Positions 1 through 7,875 of a stretch of 64,000 nucleotides of DNA are shown piece after piece (position 1 is the stretch's first letter; every line of letters starts with the position of its first letter). A program made the translations under genes and the position numbers. This DNA comes from Kitasatospora aureofaciens (GTDB lineage Bacteria > Actinomycetota > Actinomycetes > Streptomycetales > Streptomycetaceae), in contig NZ_JAHTKP010000002.1 of the NCBI RefSeq assembly GCF_019192735.1, positions 124,001 to 188,000 on the forward strand, given 5' to 3'. Below the pieces are notes generated by a model, which saw nothing but the letters and a program-made list of their open reading frames with translations, made no database searches and had not been told where the DNA came from.

Positions 1-30
1 CCGCCGATTCCAGCCACTCCGGGAGCCGCC

Positions 31-465
31 ATGGACGCCGTCGACCGCCGCCTGCTCGCCGAGCTCCAGGCCGACGCCAGGCTCTCGTACAACGAACTGT
101 CCCGCCGGGTGAGCCTGTCCGCACCCGCGGTGGCCGAACGGGTCCGCCGACTGGAGGCGGACGGGGTGATCACCGGCTACCACGCCCACGTGGACCTCAC
201 CCGCTCCGGGCTGCCGATCACCGCGCTGGTCCAGATCCAGTGCTACGGCCCGCGCTGCGTGCTGCGCGACCCCGAGGTGGCGAACTGGCCGGAGGTGCTC
301 CAGCTGCACCGGGTCACCGGCGGGGCCTGCTGCGTGCTGCTGGTCGCGGTGCCCACGATGGCCGAGTTCGAGGCGCTCTGCGACCGGCTCGGCGGCTACG
401 GCCAGCCGTCCAGCTCGATGATCCTCTCCAGCCCGGTGCCCTGGCGGCCGGTGGTCGCCCCGTAG
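31..465 (+). CDS. Lrp/AsnC family transcriptional regulator
   Basis: A 144-residue DNA-binding regulator of the Lrp/AsnC family. The N-terminal half is a winged helix-turn-helix (about residues 3-50) with the family pattern LLAELQADARLSYNELSRRV followed by a recognition helix around APAVAERVRRLE and a G-V-I-T-G-Y turn. Residues 55-140 form the C-terminal RAM/AsnC ligand domain. Family members bind amino acids and control amino-acid metabolism or transport; the effector cannot be read here. The ATG is preceded by GGGAG at 6 nt spacing, so the start is well supported and the gene is complete. The FMN reductase follows on the same strand 60 nt downstream and may be a target or partner. Confidence 0.9.
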   Translation: MDAVDRRLLAELQADARLSYNELSRRVSLSAPAVAERVRRLEADGVITGYHAHVDLTRSGLPITALVQIQCYGPRCVLRDPEVANWPEVLQLHRVTGGACCVLLVAVPTMAEFEALCDRLGGYGQPSSSMILSSPVPWRPVVAP

Positions 466-525
466 GAACCGGTGATCGTCCCGCCGGTGGCCTTGCCGTA
501 GGCGTCAAGGAGTAGGTTCCTGGCC

Positions 526-1065
526 ATGCCGAATGAGCGTCACATCCTGCTGCTGCCCGGAAGCCTGCGCGCCGGTTCGACCAACGAGACGGTGCTGCAT
601 ACGGCCGCCGCCATCGCCGCCGAAACCCCGGGCATCGGCGCCACCTACTACACCGGGCTGGCCGAGCTGCCGCACTTCAACCCGGACCACGACACCGACC
701 CGCTGCCGGAGCCGGTGGTCGGGCTGCGGGCGGCGATCGACGCCGCCGACGCGCTGCTGATCTGCACCCCCGAGTACGCCGGCACGCTGCCCGGCTCCTT
801 CAAGAACCTGCTGGACTGGACGGTCGGCGGGACGGAGATCTCGGACAAGCCCGCCGCCTGGATCAACTGCGCCGGTCCGGGCCGCGGCCAGGGCGCCGAG
901 GCCACCCTGCGCACCGTCCTCGGCTACACCGGCGCGGCCGTGCTGGACGAGGCCTGCGCCCGGATCCCGCTGGACCGGCAGGCGGTCGGCCCGGACGGGC
1001 TGGTCGCCGACCCGCTGGTGCGCGAGCGGATCGGTGCGGTGCTGGCCCGGCTCGCCGCGGGCTGA
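526..1065 (+). CDS. NADPH-dependent FMN reductase family protein
   Basis: 179 residues with a flavodoxin-like fold of the NADPH-dependent FMN reductase family. The phosphate-binding loop is visible at the N-terminus (LLLPGSLRAGSTNETVL, about residues 7-23) and the typical T-P-E-Y-x-G-T/S-x-P-G segment (CTPEYAGTLPGSFKNLLDW) lies near residues 83-101. Such enzymes reduce FMN or quinones in the cytosol with NAD(P)H. An AAGGAG motif lies 13 nt before the ATG, a slightly long spacing. It may be co-regulated with the Lrp gene just upstream. The substrate is unknown. Confidence 0.85.
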   Translation: MPNERHILLLPGSLRAGSTNETVLHTAAAIAAETPGIGATYYTGLAELPHFNPDHDTDPLPEPVVGLRAAIDAADALLICTPEYAGTLPGSFKNLLDWTVGGTEISDKPAAWINCAGPGRGQGAEATLRTVLGYTGAAVLDEACARIPLDRQAVGPDGLVADPLVRERIGAVLARLAAG

Positions 1066-1103
1066 CGCCCGTAGGCCGGGCTCGGTGCCCTTCAAGGAGC
1101 TCG

Positions 1104-1187
1104 GCGCCCCCCGGGGATCAGCGCCCCCCGGGGATCTGTGCCCCTCGGGGATCTGTGCCCCTCGGTGTCAGTGCCCTTCGGGGAGGT
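1104..1187. repeat. Five-copy 17-bp GC-rich tandem repeat
   Basis: Degenerate tandem copies start at 1104, 1121, 1138, 1155 and 1171, sharing the core GYGCCCCYCGGGGATC; one unit is 16 bp. Each copy carries a small inverted CCCC/GGGG, so the array could fold into several short hairpins. It lies between convergent genes and overlaps the 3' end of marC, so part of it is coding. Confidence 0.7.
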
Positions 1188-1797
1188 GCACCCCGAGCCC
1201 GGCCAGGCCGTTCAGGAACAGCTCCACCCCGACCGCCGCCAGCAGCAGCCCGAGCAGTCGGGAGAGCACCTCCAGCGAGGTGCGGTGGGTGCGCTGCATC
1301 AGCGGCGCGAGCAGGGCCACGCAGACGTAGTTGATCACCACGACGGCCACGTAGGCCCAGGCGACGGTGGCCCGCCAGCCCCAGTCGTCCTTGGCGAGCG
1401 AGGCGACCAGGACGGCGGTGATGGCGAGCGGGCTGGCGATGTACGGCAGCAGCAGTTCGCGGAAGCCGTCCAACATCGGGTTCGGCAGGTGCTCGTCGTC
1501 CTCGCCCTCGCCGAGGTGGACGCCGAAGACCAGCGCGACGGCGTAGAGGAAGAAGATCGTCCCGCCGGCGAGCTGCAGCGACTGGTCGCTGATGTGGAAG
1601 AGCGTGGTGACCTCGTCCGCGCTGAAACCGAGCACCAGGCCGATCACGGCCGAGACGACGGTGCTCCACGCCGCCAGCTGCCGCAGCTCCCGGGTGGTCC
1701 GGGAGGGGGCCAGCCGGGCGAAGGACAGCAGGACCTTCGGCGGGCCGACGACGGCGAAGAACGTGATGAAGGCGCTGCTCAGGTTGAAGACGAACAT
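1168..1797 (-). CDS. MarC family integral membrane protein
   Basis: About 209 residues with six predicted membrane segments, of the MarC/UPF0056 family. The N-terminus MFVFNLSSAFITFFAVVGPP matches the family's first helix with its conserved proline pair, and a second half (residues about 115-205) repeats the three-helix pattern. A charged loop containing GEGEDDEHLPNP separates the halves. Family members are inner-membrane proteins of uncertain, possibly transport, function. An in-frame ATG at 1908 would add 37 hydrophilic residues (proline/threonine repeats), unlike the family, so I choose the ATG at 1797. Confidence 0.85.
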   Translation of the reverse strand: MFVFNLSSAFITFFAVVGPPKVLLSFARLAPSRTTRELRQLAAWSTVVSAVIGLVLGFSADEVTTLFHISDQSLQLAGGTIFFLYAVALVFGVHLGEGEDDEHLPNPMLDGFRELLLPYIASPLAITAVLVASLAKDDWGWRATVAWAYVAVVVINYVCVALLAPLMQRTHRTSLEVLSRLLGLLLAAVGVELFLNGLAGLGVHLPEGH

Positions 1798-2004
1798 GGG
1801 CCAAGCATGACCGCGGCGATCATCGCGACCGCCCTGCCACGCCCCGGGCTCGGGCGTGGGCGTGGGCGTGGCGTGAATCGCACGGTCGGGCCGTTCATTC
1901 CTGATCACCGGCGGATTCGCCCGGATGGCGGTCCCGGCTCGAACGGCTGCGCGCTCTCGGGTCCCATGGAAGTCGGATCACCCTCCCGGGAACGAGGATG
2001 CGAC

Positions 2005-2565
2005 ATGTGTCTGAACCGTAAGGACCTGGGCCTGCTGGCCCTGCGCAGCGCGGTCGGCGGGGTGCTGATCGCGCACGGCACCCAGAAGCTGTTCGGCTGG
2101 TTCGGCGGCGGCGGCCTGGAGGGCACCACCAAGGCGATGGAGCACATGGGCTTCCACCCGGCCCGGCAGAGCGCGATCGCGGCCGGTCTCGGCGAGGCGG
2201 GCGGCGGCGCGTTGCTGGTGGCCGGGCTGGCCACCCCGGCGGCCGGCGCGGTGGTGGCCGGGACGATGGCCGGCGCGGTGGCGGTGCACGCGCCGTCCGG
2301 CTTCTTCATGACCTCCGGCGGCTACGAGTACCCGGCGTTCCTCGGCGTGACCGGGCTGGCGCTGGGCCTGGCCGGCCCGGGCCGCTACTCGGTGGACCAC
2401 CTGACCGGCCACGTCTTCGACCGGCCGTGGGTCGGCGTGCTGGCCTTCGCGGCGAGCGCCGCGTCCGCGTACGGGGTGGTGGCCCGGCGCCGGCACGTGG
2501 TGCGGCTGCGCGAGGAGCGGGCTGCGATGGAGGCGGACGAGCAGGAGGGTTCGGGGCTGTCCTGA
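2005..2565 (+). CDS. DoxX family membrane protein
   Basis: 186-residue DoxX-type membrane protein. Four hydrophobic helices are visible; the first holds the family signature LLALRSAVGGVLIAHGTQKLFGW, and HAPSGFF near residue 96 is the common loop before helix 3. DoxX proteins are associated with thiol/redox stress complexes in actinobacteria, and some bind quinone-linked enzymes. The C-terminus ends in a charged cytosolic tail rich in Glu and Arg. The ATG has GAGG at about 6 nt. An upstream open extension exists but lacks family similarity and would run antisense through marC. Confidence 0.85.
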   Translation: MCLNRKDLGLLALRSAVGGVLIAHGTQKLFGWFGGGGLEGTTKAMEHMGFHPARQSAIAAGLGEAGGGALLVAGLATPAAGAVVAGTMAGAVAVHAPSGFFMTSGGYEYPAFLGVTGLALGLAGPGRYSVDHLTGHVFDRPWVGVLAFAASAASAYGVVARRRHVVRLREERAAMEADEQEGSGLS

Positions 2566-2775
2566 CGGCGGCGGTGCCTCCGTCACCCCGACGTCACCCC
2601 AACGTCACCCGGACGTCCCCCGGAGGCACCACCCCGCTGGCGCCCCCGCCCGGAGCCTCGGAGGATGGGCCGGGAGACGTGCCGGGCAGCCGGTGCCGGG
2701 CCGATACTCCGGGCCGAGCTCCGGGCGGAAACCCCAGGCACTCCAGGCAGAAACTCGGGGAGAAACGAGGAGCTC

Positions 2776-3399
2776 ATGGACCGCCAGCCGCTCACCCGGG
2801 CCACCCGCCGGGCCGCTCCCACGGCCACCGCGCAGCACCCGGACGCGCCCCTGCTGCGCCGCCAACGCCGGGCCGTGGCAGGGCTGTTGGCCGCTGTCGT
2901 GGTCGGCGGGACGGCGCTCGCGGGCTGCTCCTCGGGCAAGAGCGCGAGCAGCGTGGCGTCCTCGGCCGCGGGCGCCGTGCAGAAGAGCGCCTCGGCCGCC
3001 GAGTCCGCCGCCTCCGCGCTGGCCTCGGCCGCCGGCGGGATCGGCGGGGCGATCGCCTCGGCGGAGGGACAGGCCTCGGCAGCGGTGTCGGCGGCCTCGT
3101 CCGGGATCGCCGGGATCAAGGGCGGGCTGGACGCGAAGGGGGATGTGGCGGTGGGCACGGTGACCACCGGCTCGGACGGCAAGGCGCAGGCGGAGCTGAC
3201 CGTCACCAACCACGGGCAGCAGTCGTACCGGTACGTGATCCAGGTCAACTTCACGGACGACTCCGGCAAGGTGCAGGACGCGACCGTGGTGACCGTCGAC
3301 GACGTGGCCGCCGGAAAGAGCGCGAAGGCCACCGCCAGGAGCAATAGGGACTTGTCGGGCACCGTCAAGGCCGAGGTGGCCAACGCGGTCCGTTACTGA
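2776..3399 (+). CDS. Secreted lipoprotein with C-terminal FxLYD-like beta domain
   Basis: 207 residues. After a basic N-terminus comes a hydrophobic helix ending in the lipobox T-A-L-A-G-C (cysteine near residue 51), indicating lipid anchoring on the outer face of the membrane. Residues about 52-115 are an Ala/Ser-rich low-complexity stalk. The last about 85 residues (from GDVAVGTVTTG, with TVTNHGQQSYRYVIQVNF) look like an immunoglobulin-like FxLYD-type domain that describes how a protein stands off from the wall. The ATG follows GAGGAG. Function is unknown; no catalytic motif is visible. Confidence 0.75.
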   Translation: MDRQPLTRATRRAAPTATAQHPDAPLLRRQRRAVAGLLAAVVVGGTALAGCSSGKSASSVASSAAGAVQKSASAAESAASALASAAGGIGGAIASAEGQASAAVSAASSGIAGIKGGLDAKGDVAVGTVTTGSDGKAQAELTVTNHGQQSYRYVIQVNFTDDSGKVQDATVVTVDDVAAGKSAKATARSNRDLSGTVKAEVANAVRY

Positions 3400-3457
3400 C
3401 CGCGTACCGGCCGAAGGGTTCGAACCTTAAGCGCGGCTCAAAGCCCAACGCCACCCC

Positions 3458-3489
3458 TTGACGGGGGAGTTGGTCTAGTCCATTTTTAT
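3458..3489 (+). promoter_or_regulatory. Putative chitinase promoter with DasR (dre) operator
   Basis: TTGACG at 3458-3463 is a good -35 hexamer. Immediately downstream, TTGGTCTAGTCCAT (3470-3483) matches the dre palindrome TGGTCTAGACCA with one mismatch. DasR is the N-acetylglucosamine-responsive repressor that controls chitinases in Streptomyces, and its sites typically overlap the promoter as here. The likely -10 is the T-rich TTTTAT at 3484-3489. The gene start lies about 200 nt downstream. Confidence 0.75.
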
Positions 3490-3686
3490 GCCCAGGTGCA
3501 GGGAGCCCCTGAACCGGCGTCAGCGGTCGCAGGCCGCGGGCGCCGGTTCGGCACATCCCGGTGTCCGTCACGGCCTGATCCCGCTCGATTCCCTTCTTCG
3601 ATCTGTCATGCCCCGGTCGTCCGGCCCCACCCCGGACGAGCCTCCGGAGCGACGGAACCCCCCCCACAACCAGGAGTCACGCACCC

Positions 3687-5504
3687 ATGCTGCGCTCACG
3701 CATTGAAAGGGCCGGGACCCCGGCTCAGGAAGGCGTCCGCCGTCGGCGCCCGAAGAGCCTGGCCGCGATCGCGGCCGGCACCGCCGCCTCCCTGCTGCTC
3801 GGCGCGGGCCTCGCCCTCACCGGCGGCGGCGCGGCCAACGCCGCGACCACCAACTCCACCGGCGCGCCCGCCACCAGCGGCGGCATCAAGGTCGCCTACT
3901 TCGACCAGTGGTCGATCTACGCGAACGGGTACTACCCCAAGACGATCCAGGACACCGGCGTGGCCGGGAAGCTGGACTACCTGATCTACGACTTCGCCAA
4001 CATCCACCCGACCGACCTGGGCTGTTTCGAGGCCACCAAGGCCGCCAGCACGGACGACAACAACCCCAACGCGGGTGACAACGCGGGCGACGCCTTCGCC
4101 GACTACCAGAAGAGCTTCGGCCCGGACATCTCGGTCGACGGCGTCGGCGACGTCTGGGGCCAGCCGATCGCGGGCAACTTCAACCAGCTGAAGAAGCTGA
4201 AGGCGAAGAACCCCAACCTCAAGATCCTGATCTCGCTGGGCGGTTGGACCTACTCCAAGTACTTCTCGTCGGCGGCCGCCACGGACGCCTCGCGCAAGCA
4301 CCTGGTCTCGTCCTGCCTCGACATGTTCATCAAGGGCAACCTCCCGGCGGACGCCGGCTACGGCGGCCCGGGCTCGGCGGCCGGCATCTTCGACGGCGTC
4401 GACATCGACTGGGAGTACCCGGGCGGCGGCGGCCACACCGGCAACATCTCCAGCCCGGCCGACAAGCAGAACTACACCCTGCTGCTGCAGGAGTTCCGCA
4501 ACCAGCTGGACGCGCAGGGCAAGGCCGACAGCAAGACCTACGCCCTGTCGGCGGCGGTCGGCGCCGGTCAGGACAAGATCATGAACGTCGAGACCGACAA
4601 GATCGGCCAGTACCTCACCTTCCTCGACGTCATGACCTACGACATGCACGGCGGGTGGGACGCGCAGGGCCCGACCAACCACCAGGCCCCGCTCTACTCC
4701 GGTCCGAACGACCCGATGACCCCGGCCAAGCCGGGCCACGGCAAGTACTCGATCGACAACGCCATCAAGGCATGGACGGTCGGCGACGCGGACTACGGCA
4801 TCCCCGGCGGTTTCCCTGCCAGCAAGATCAACATGGGTGTCCCGTTCTACTACCGCGGCTGGACCGGCGTCCCGAACAACGGCCAGAACGGCCTGTTCCA
4901 GCCCGCCGCCGGCCCTGCGGCCGGCGCGGCCATGTCCGGCAACGTCCCCGGCATCCAGATGTACAAGGAGCTCGGCGGCTTCGTCGACAACCCGGCCAAG
5001 ACCTACTGGGACGACGCGGCCAAGGCCACGTACTTCTACGACGGCACCACCTTCTGGAGCGGTGAGGACACCCGGTCCATCCAGGCCAAGCTCGACTACG
5101 CGCACTGCAACGGCCTCGGCGGCTCCTTCGCCTTCTCGCTGTACGACCTGGGCACCCGGACCGGCCTGCTCGACACGATGGTGAACGCCACCAACGGCTC
5201 CGCGGCCGCCTGCCCGGCCCCGCCGACCGGCACCCCGACCCCGAGCTCCACCGCGACGCCGACCCCGACCGGCACCCCCACCGGTACGCCCACTTCCACC
5301 CCGACCGGCACGCCGACCAGCACCCCGACCTCGCCGGCCGGCTGCCCGGCGGCCCCGAGCTGGGACCCGAACACCACCTACGCGGCCGGCGGCACCAAGG
5401 TCTCCTGGAAGGGCCACTACTACACCAACAAGTGGTGGACCAAGGGCGAGGACCCGAGCCTCAGCGGCCAGTGGGGCGTCTGGACCGACAACGGCCCCTG
5501 CTGA
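3687..5504 (+). CDS. Secreted GH18 chitinase with C-terminal chitin-binding module
   Basis: 605-residue secreted chitinase. A twin-Arg-like basic N-terminus and hydrophobic core end near A-A-N-A (about residue 52). Residues 63-510 are a GH18 TIM barrel: the signature F-D-G-V-D-I-D-W-E-Y carries D239, D241 and the acid E243, and S-L-G-G-W is the upstream substrate-site strand. A Thr/Pro linker (about 512-553) joins a roughly 45-residue CBM5/12 module with WDPNTTYAAGGTKVSW and paired W residues for chitin binding. It hydrolyses beta-1,4-GlcNAc linkages outside the cell. A dre-type DasR site upstream fits induction by chitin breakdown products. The gene is complete and followed by a strong terminator. 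Confidence 0.95.
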   Translation: MLRSRIERAGTPAQEGVRRRRPKSLAAIAAGTAASLLLGAGLALTGGGAANAATTNSTGAPATSGGIKVAYFDQWSIYANGYYPKTIQDTGVAGKLDYLIYDFANIHPTDLGCFEATKAASTDDNNPNAGDNAGDAFADYQKSFGPDISVDGVGDVWGQPIAGNFNQLKKLKAKNPNLKILISLGGWTYSKYFSSAAATDASRKHLVSSCLDMFIKGNLPADAGYGGPGSAAGIFDGVDIDWEYPGGGGHTGNISSPADKQNYTLLLQEFRNQLDAQGKADSKTYALSAAVGAGQDKIMNVETDKIGQYLTFLDVMTYDMHGGWDAQGPTNHQAPLYSGPNDPMTPAKPGHGKYSIDNAIKAWTVGDADYGIPGGFPASKINMGVPFYYRGWTGVPNNGQNGLFQPAAGPAAGAAMSGNVPGIQMYKELGGFVDNPAKTYWDDAAKATYFYDGTTFWSGEDTRSIQAKLDYAHCNGLGGSFAFSLYDLGTRTGLLDTMVNATNGSAAACPAPPTGTPTPSSTATPTPTGTPTGTPTSTPTGTPTSTPTSPAGCPAAPSWDPNTTYAAGGTKVSWKGHYYTNKWWTKGEDPSLSGQWGVWTDNGPC

Positions 5505-5506
5505 CA

Positions 5507-5616
5507 CCGCCGCATCCAGCACCCGCCGCATCCAGCACCCGCCGCATCGAGCACCCGAACGATCGAGCACCCGAACGGTCGCGTACTCGAACGATCGGGC
5601 ACCTGAACGGCTGAGG
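5507..5616. repeat. 16-bp tandem repeat after the chitinase gene
   Basis: Six full units (starts 5507, 5523, 5539, 5555, 5571, 5587) and a partial seventh. The first three read CCGCCGCATCCAGCAC with one change; the later ones drift to CCGAACGATCGAGCAC. The register is exactly 16 bp throughout. It lies immediately after the chitinase stop and before the terminator. Confidence 0.8.
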
Positions 5617-5644
5617 GCCTGACGGACCCTCGCACCGCAAGAGG

Positions 5645-5682
5645 TCCGGCCCGCCGGGGGAGATCCTCCCCGGCGGGCCGGA
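5645..5682. terminator. Bidirectional terminator hairpin
   Basis: Perfect 15-bp stem TCCGGCCCGCCGGGG (5645-5659) with its complement at 5668-5682 and an 8-nt loop, between the convergent chitinase and MarR genes. Confidence 0.8.
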
Positions 5683-5695
5683 ACCATTTCTGCCT

Positions 5696-6256
5696 TTACG
5701 CCAGGTCCGCGGTGCGCCCGAGCGCGTCCGGCCGGCTCTCCTCGATCCGCCGCAGCATCCGCGCCAGCAGCGCGGACAGCACGGTCCGCTCCTCGCCCAC
5801 GATGTCCTGGAGCAGTTCCTCCTCGAACACCGCCGCCATCCGCATCGACTCCAGCCACTTGTCGCGGCCGTTCTCGGTGAGCTCGATGATCACCCGCACC
5901 CGGTTGGACTCGTCCCGCTCCCGGGTGACCAGGTCCTCGGCCACCATCCGGTCGATCCGGTGCGTCATCGCCGCCGGGGTGAGCCCGAGCCGCTTGGCCA
6001 GCTCGCCCGGCCCCAGCCGGTACGGGCTGCCCGCGACGACCAGCGCCTTGAGCACCTCCCACTCGGCGGAGGTGATTCCGAGCACAGTCAGCTGCCGGTC
6101 GTAGGCCACGCCCATCCGCCGGGCGACCCGGGACAGGGTCTGCACGATGGTCTCCACCTGCGGGTCCACCAGAGGGAATTCCCGCTGGTAGACGGCCACC
6201 TGCTCGGCGATGCCGAGCTCCCGGGGCTTGGCCGGCGCGGGCTTGTCGGTAGTCAT
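5696..6256 (-). CDS. MarR family transcriptional regulator
   Basis: 186 residues with the MarR winged-helix fold. The core shows GITSAEWEVLKALVVAG, the recognition helix LGLTPAAMTHRIDRM and the wing with R-D-E-S-N-R-V-R, followed by LTENGRDKW, a canonical MarR order (about residues 60-140). MarR proteins repress genes until a phenolic or oxidant ligand binds. It is divergent from an MFS exporter with a 146-nt AT-richer intergenic region, the usual arrangement for a drug-responsive efflux pair, so it probably represses that exporter and itself. Confidence 0.9.
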   Translation of the reverse strand: MTTDKPAPAKPRELGIAEQVAVYQREFPLVDPQVETIVQTLSRVARRMGVAYDRQLTVLGITSAEWEVLKALVVAGSPYRLGPGELAKRLGLTPAAMTHRIDRMVAEDLVTRERDESNRVRVIIELTENGRDKWLESMRMAAVFEEELLQDIVGEERTVLSALLARMLRRIEESRPDALGRTADLA

Positions 6257-6402
6257 GCGGACCAGTGTCGCACGGAGGCGTGCATCTCTTAAGCCTTTGA
6301 CTCCACACTCTTCCGGTGCTAAGACTTTATCTCGTCAAACTTTAGCTCTGAAATCTTCTGGACTTAAGAGTATCCAGTTGAATCCAGGAAGGGGTGTGCA
6401 CG
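6257..6402. promoter_or_regulatory. Divergent MarR/MFS control region
   Basis: A stretch clearly richer in A/T than its surroundings. CTCTTAAG (6286-6293) and its exact inverse CTTAAGAG (6363-6370) flank the central part, and further CTTT/AAAG half-sites lie between. The arrangement is compatible with paired MarR dimers over two divergent promoters; the exact -35/-10 boxes cannot be fixed by eye. Confidence 0.5.
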
Positions 6403-7716
6403 GTGACCGGCACGGTGAAGCAGCAGAGGCAGCAGAGGCAGCAGCGACGCACGGCGGGCGGCCCGCTGCGCCGCGTCCAGATCGGCAACGCGCTCAGCGC
6501 GTTCGGCAGCGGGTTCACGATGCCGTACATGTTCGTGTACGTGGACCAGGTGCGTGGGCTGGGCTCGCTGGCGGCCGGGATGGTGTTCACCGTCTTCGCG
6601 CTGGCGGCGCTCGCCGTCCTCCCGTTCACCGGCCGCGGCATCGACAAGTACGGGCCCCGGCCCGTCCTGCTGGCCGGTACCGCGCTCGCCGCCACCGGCG
6701 CGTTCGCCTTCGGCCACGCCACCGGCACCCCGGCCCTGCTGGTCTCCTCGTTCCTGTTCGGCGCGGGTGTCACCACCTGCCAGCCGGCGCTCGCCACGAT
6801 GATCGTCCGCTGCTCCACCACGGCGACCCGGGCGCACGCCTTCGCGCTGCAGTTCACCCTGGTCAACCTGGGCATGGGCATCGGCGCGCTGGTCGGCGGG
6901 CAGATCGTGAACGTGGCCGACCCGGCCAGCCTCACCCGGCTGTTCACCATCGAGGCGGCGACCTTCCTCGGCCTGGCCCTGGTCACCGGCACCGCCCGCA
7001 TGCCCGCGGTCACGCTGACCGTCGTCCAGGGGAAGGCCGACGGCCCCCAGGGCCTGCGCGCGCTGGTCGCCGACAAGGCGATGCTGCGGTTCTGCGTCCT
7101 CGCCGGGCTGATCTTCTTCACCTGCTACGGCCAGTTCGAGTCCGGCGTCGCGGCCTTCGCCACCGACACCGTCGGCACCCCGCCGTCCACCCTGGGCTTC
7201 GCGATCGGCGCCAACGCGCTGACCATCGTCGTCCTGCAGATGTTCATGGTGAAGATCACCGCGCGCCGCCGCCGCACCACCGCGATGGCCGCGGCAGGCC
7301 TGGTCTGGCTCGGCGCCTGGACGATGGCCCTGGTGGCCGGCCTGATCCGGACCGAGACCATGGCCGCCACGGTCGCGATCGTCTCGATCTATGCCCTGTT
7401 CGGCGTCGGCGAGTCGCTGCTCGCACCCACCATGGGCCCGATCGTCGCCGATCTCGCCCCGGCCCGGCTGCTCGGCACCTACAACGCCGGGTACGCCCTG
7501 GTGAAGCAGATCGCGATCGCGGTCGGCCCGGCCGTCGGCGTGCTGCTGGTCGGCTCCGGCACCTGGCCGCTCTACCTGGCGGCCATGGCGGGCTCCACGC
7601 TGCTGATCGTCGCCCTGGCGCTGCGGCTGCGCCCGTACCTCACGCCGGAGCAGGACAACGCCGCCCCGGCCGTGGTCCGCGCCATCCCGGTCCGGGAGCT
7701 GCAGACCGCCGCGTAA
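6403..7716 (+). CDS. MFS transporter
   Basis: About 437 residues with 12 hydrophobic helices of the major facilitator superfamily. The loop between helices 2 and 3 reads GRGIDKYGPRPVLLAG, the MFS motif A region. Helix 4 to 5 has FGAGVTTCQPALATMI. A short basic, glutamine-rich N-terminus (repeats of Q-Q-R) precedes helix 1. I take GTG 6403 because AGGAAGGG lies 9 nt upstream; GTG 6394 is possible but sits 1 nt from that motif. Divergent to the MarR gene, so probably an exporter under its control; the substrate is unknown. Confidence 0.85.
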   Translation: MTGTVKQQRQQRQQRRTAGGPLRRVQIGNALSAFGSGFTMPYMFVYVDQVRGLGSLAAGMVFTVFALAALAVLPFTGRGIDKYGPRPVLLAGTALAATGAFAFGHATGTPALLVSSFLFGAGVTTCQPALATMIVRCSTTATRAHAFALQFTLVNLGMGIGALVGGQIVNVADPASLTRLFTIEAATFLGLALVTGTARMPAVTLTVVQGKADGPQGLRALVADKAMLRFCVLAGLIFFTCYGQFESGVAAFATDTVGTPPSTLGFAIGANALTIVVLQMFMVKITARRRRTTAMAAAGLVWLGAWTMALVAGLIRTETMAATVAIVSIYALFGVGESLLAPTMGPIVADLAPARLLGTYNAGYALVKQIAIAVGPAVGVLLVGSGTWPLYLAAMAGSTLLIVALALRLRPYLTPEQDNAAPAVVRAIPVRELQTAA

Positions 7717-7729
7717 CCGATGTCCAAGC

Positions 7730-7760
7730 GGGCGCCGACCGGGTCACCTGGTCGGCGCCC
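7730..7760 (+). terminator. Terminator hairpin after MFS gene
   Basis: Perfect 11-bp stem GGGCGCCGACC (7730-7740) and GGTCGGCGCCC (7750-7760) with a 9-nt loop, 14 nt after the MFS stop. Confidence 0.75.
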
Positions 7761-7875
7761 GTCGCGCTTGGCTTCGCGACCACCGCCACATAGTGTCAGT
7801 GCCTGTTGACCGCCCGGCCTCCCGGCCGGCGCGGCGGCCACGGGCACAGCGGCACACAGGCGAGACGGCGAGGCA

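Noticed and set aside
3411..3426. GGTTCGAACC resembling a tRNA T-arm
   Set aside because: No acceptor stem, anticodon arm or CCA context is present around it; it is just a short palindrome.
3696..6308. 870-codon minus-strand open frame opposite the chitinase
   Set aside because: Gly/Arg/Val-rich shadow of the chitinase and MarR genes without any motif.
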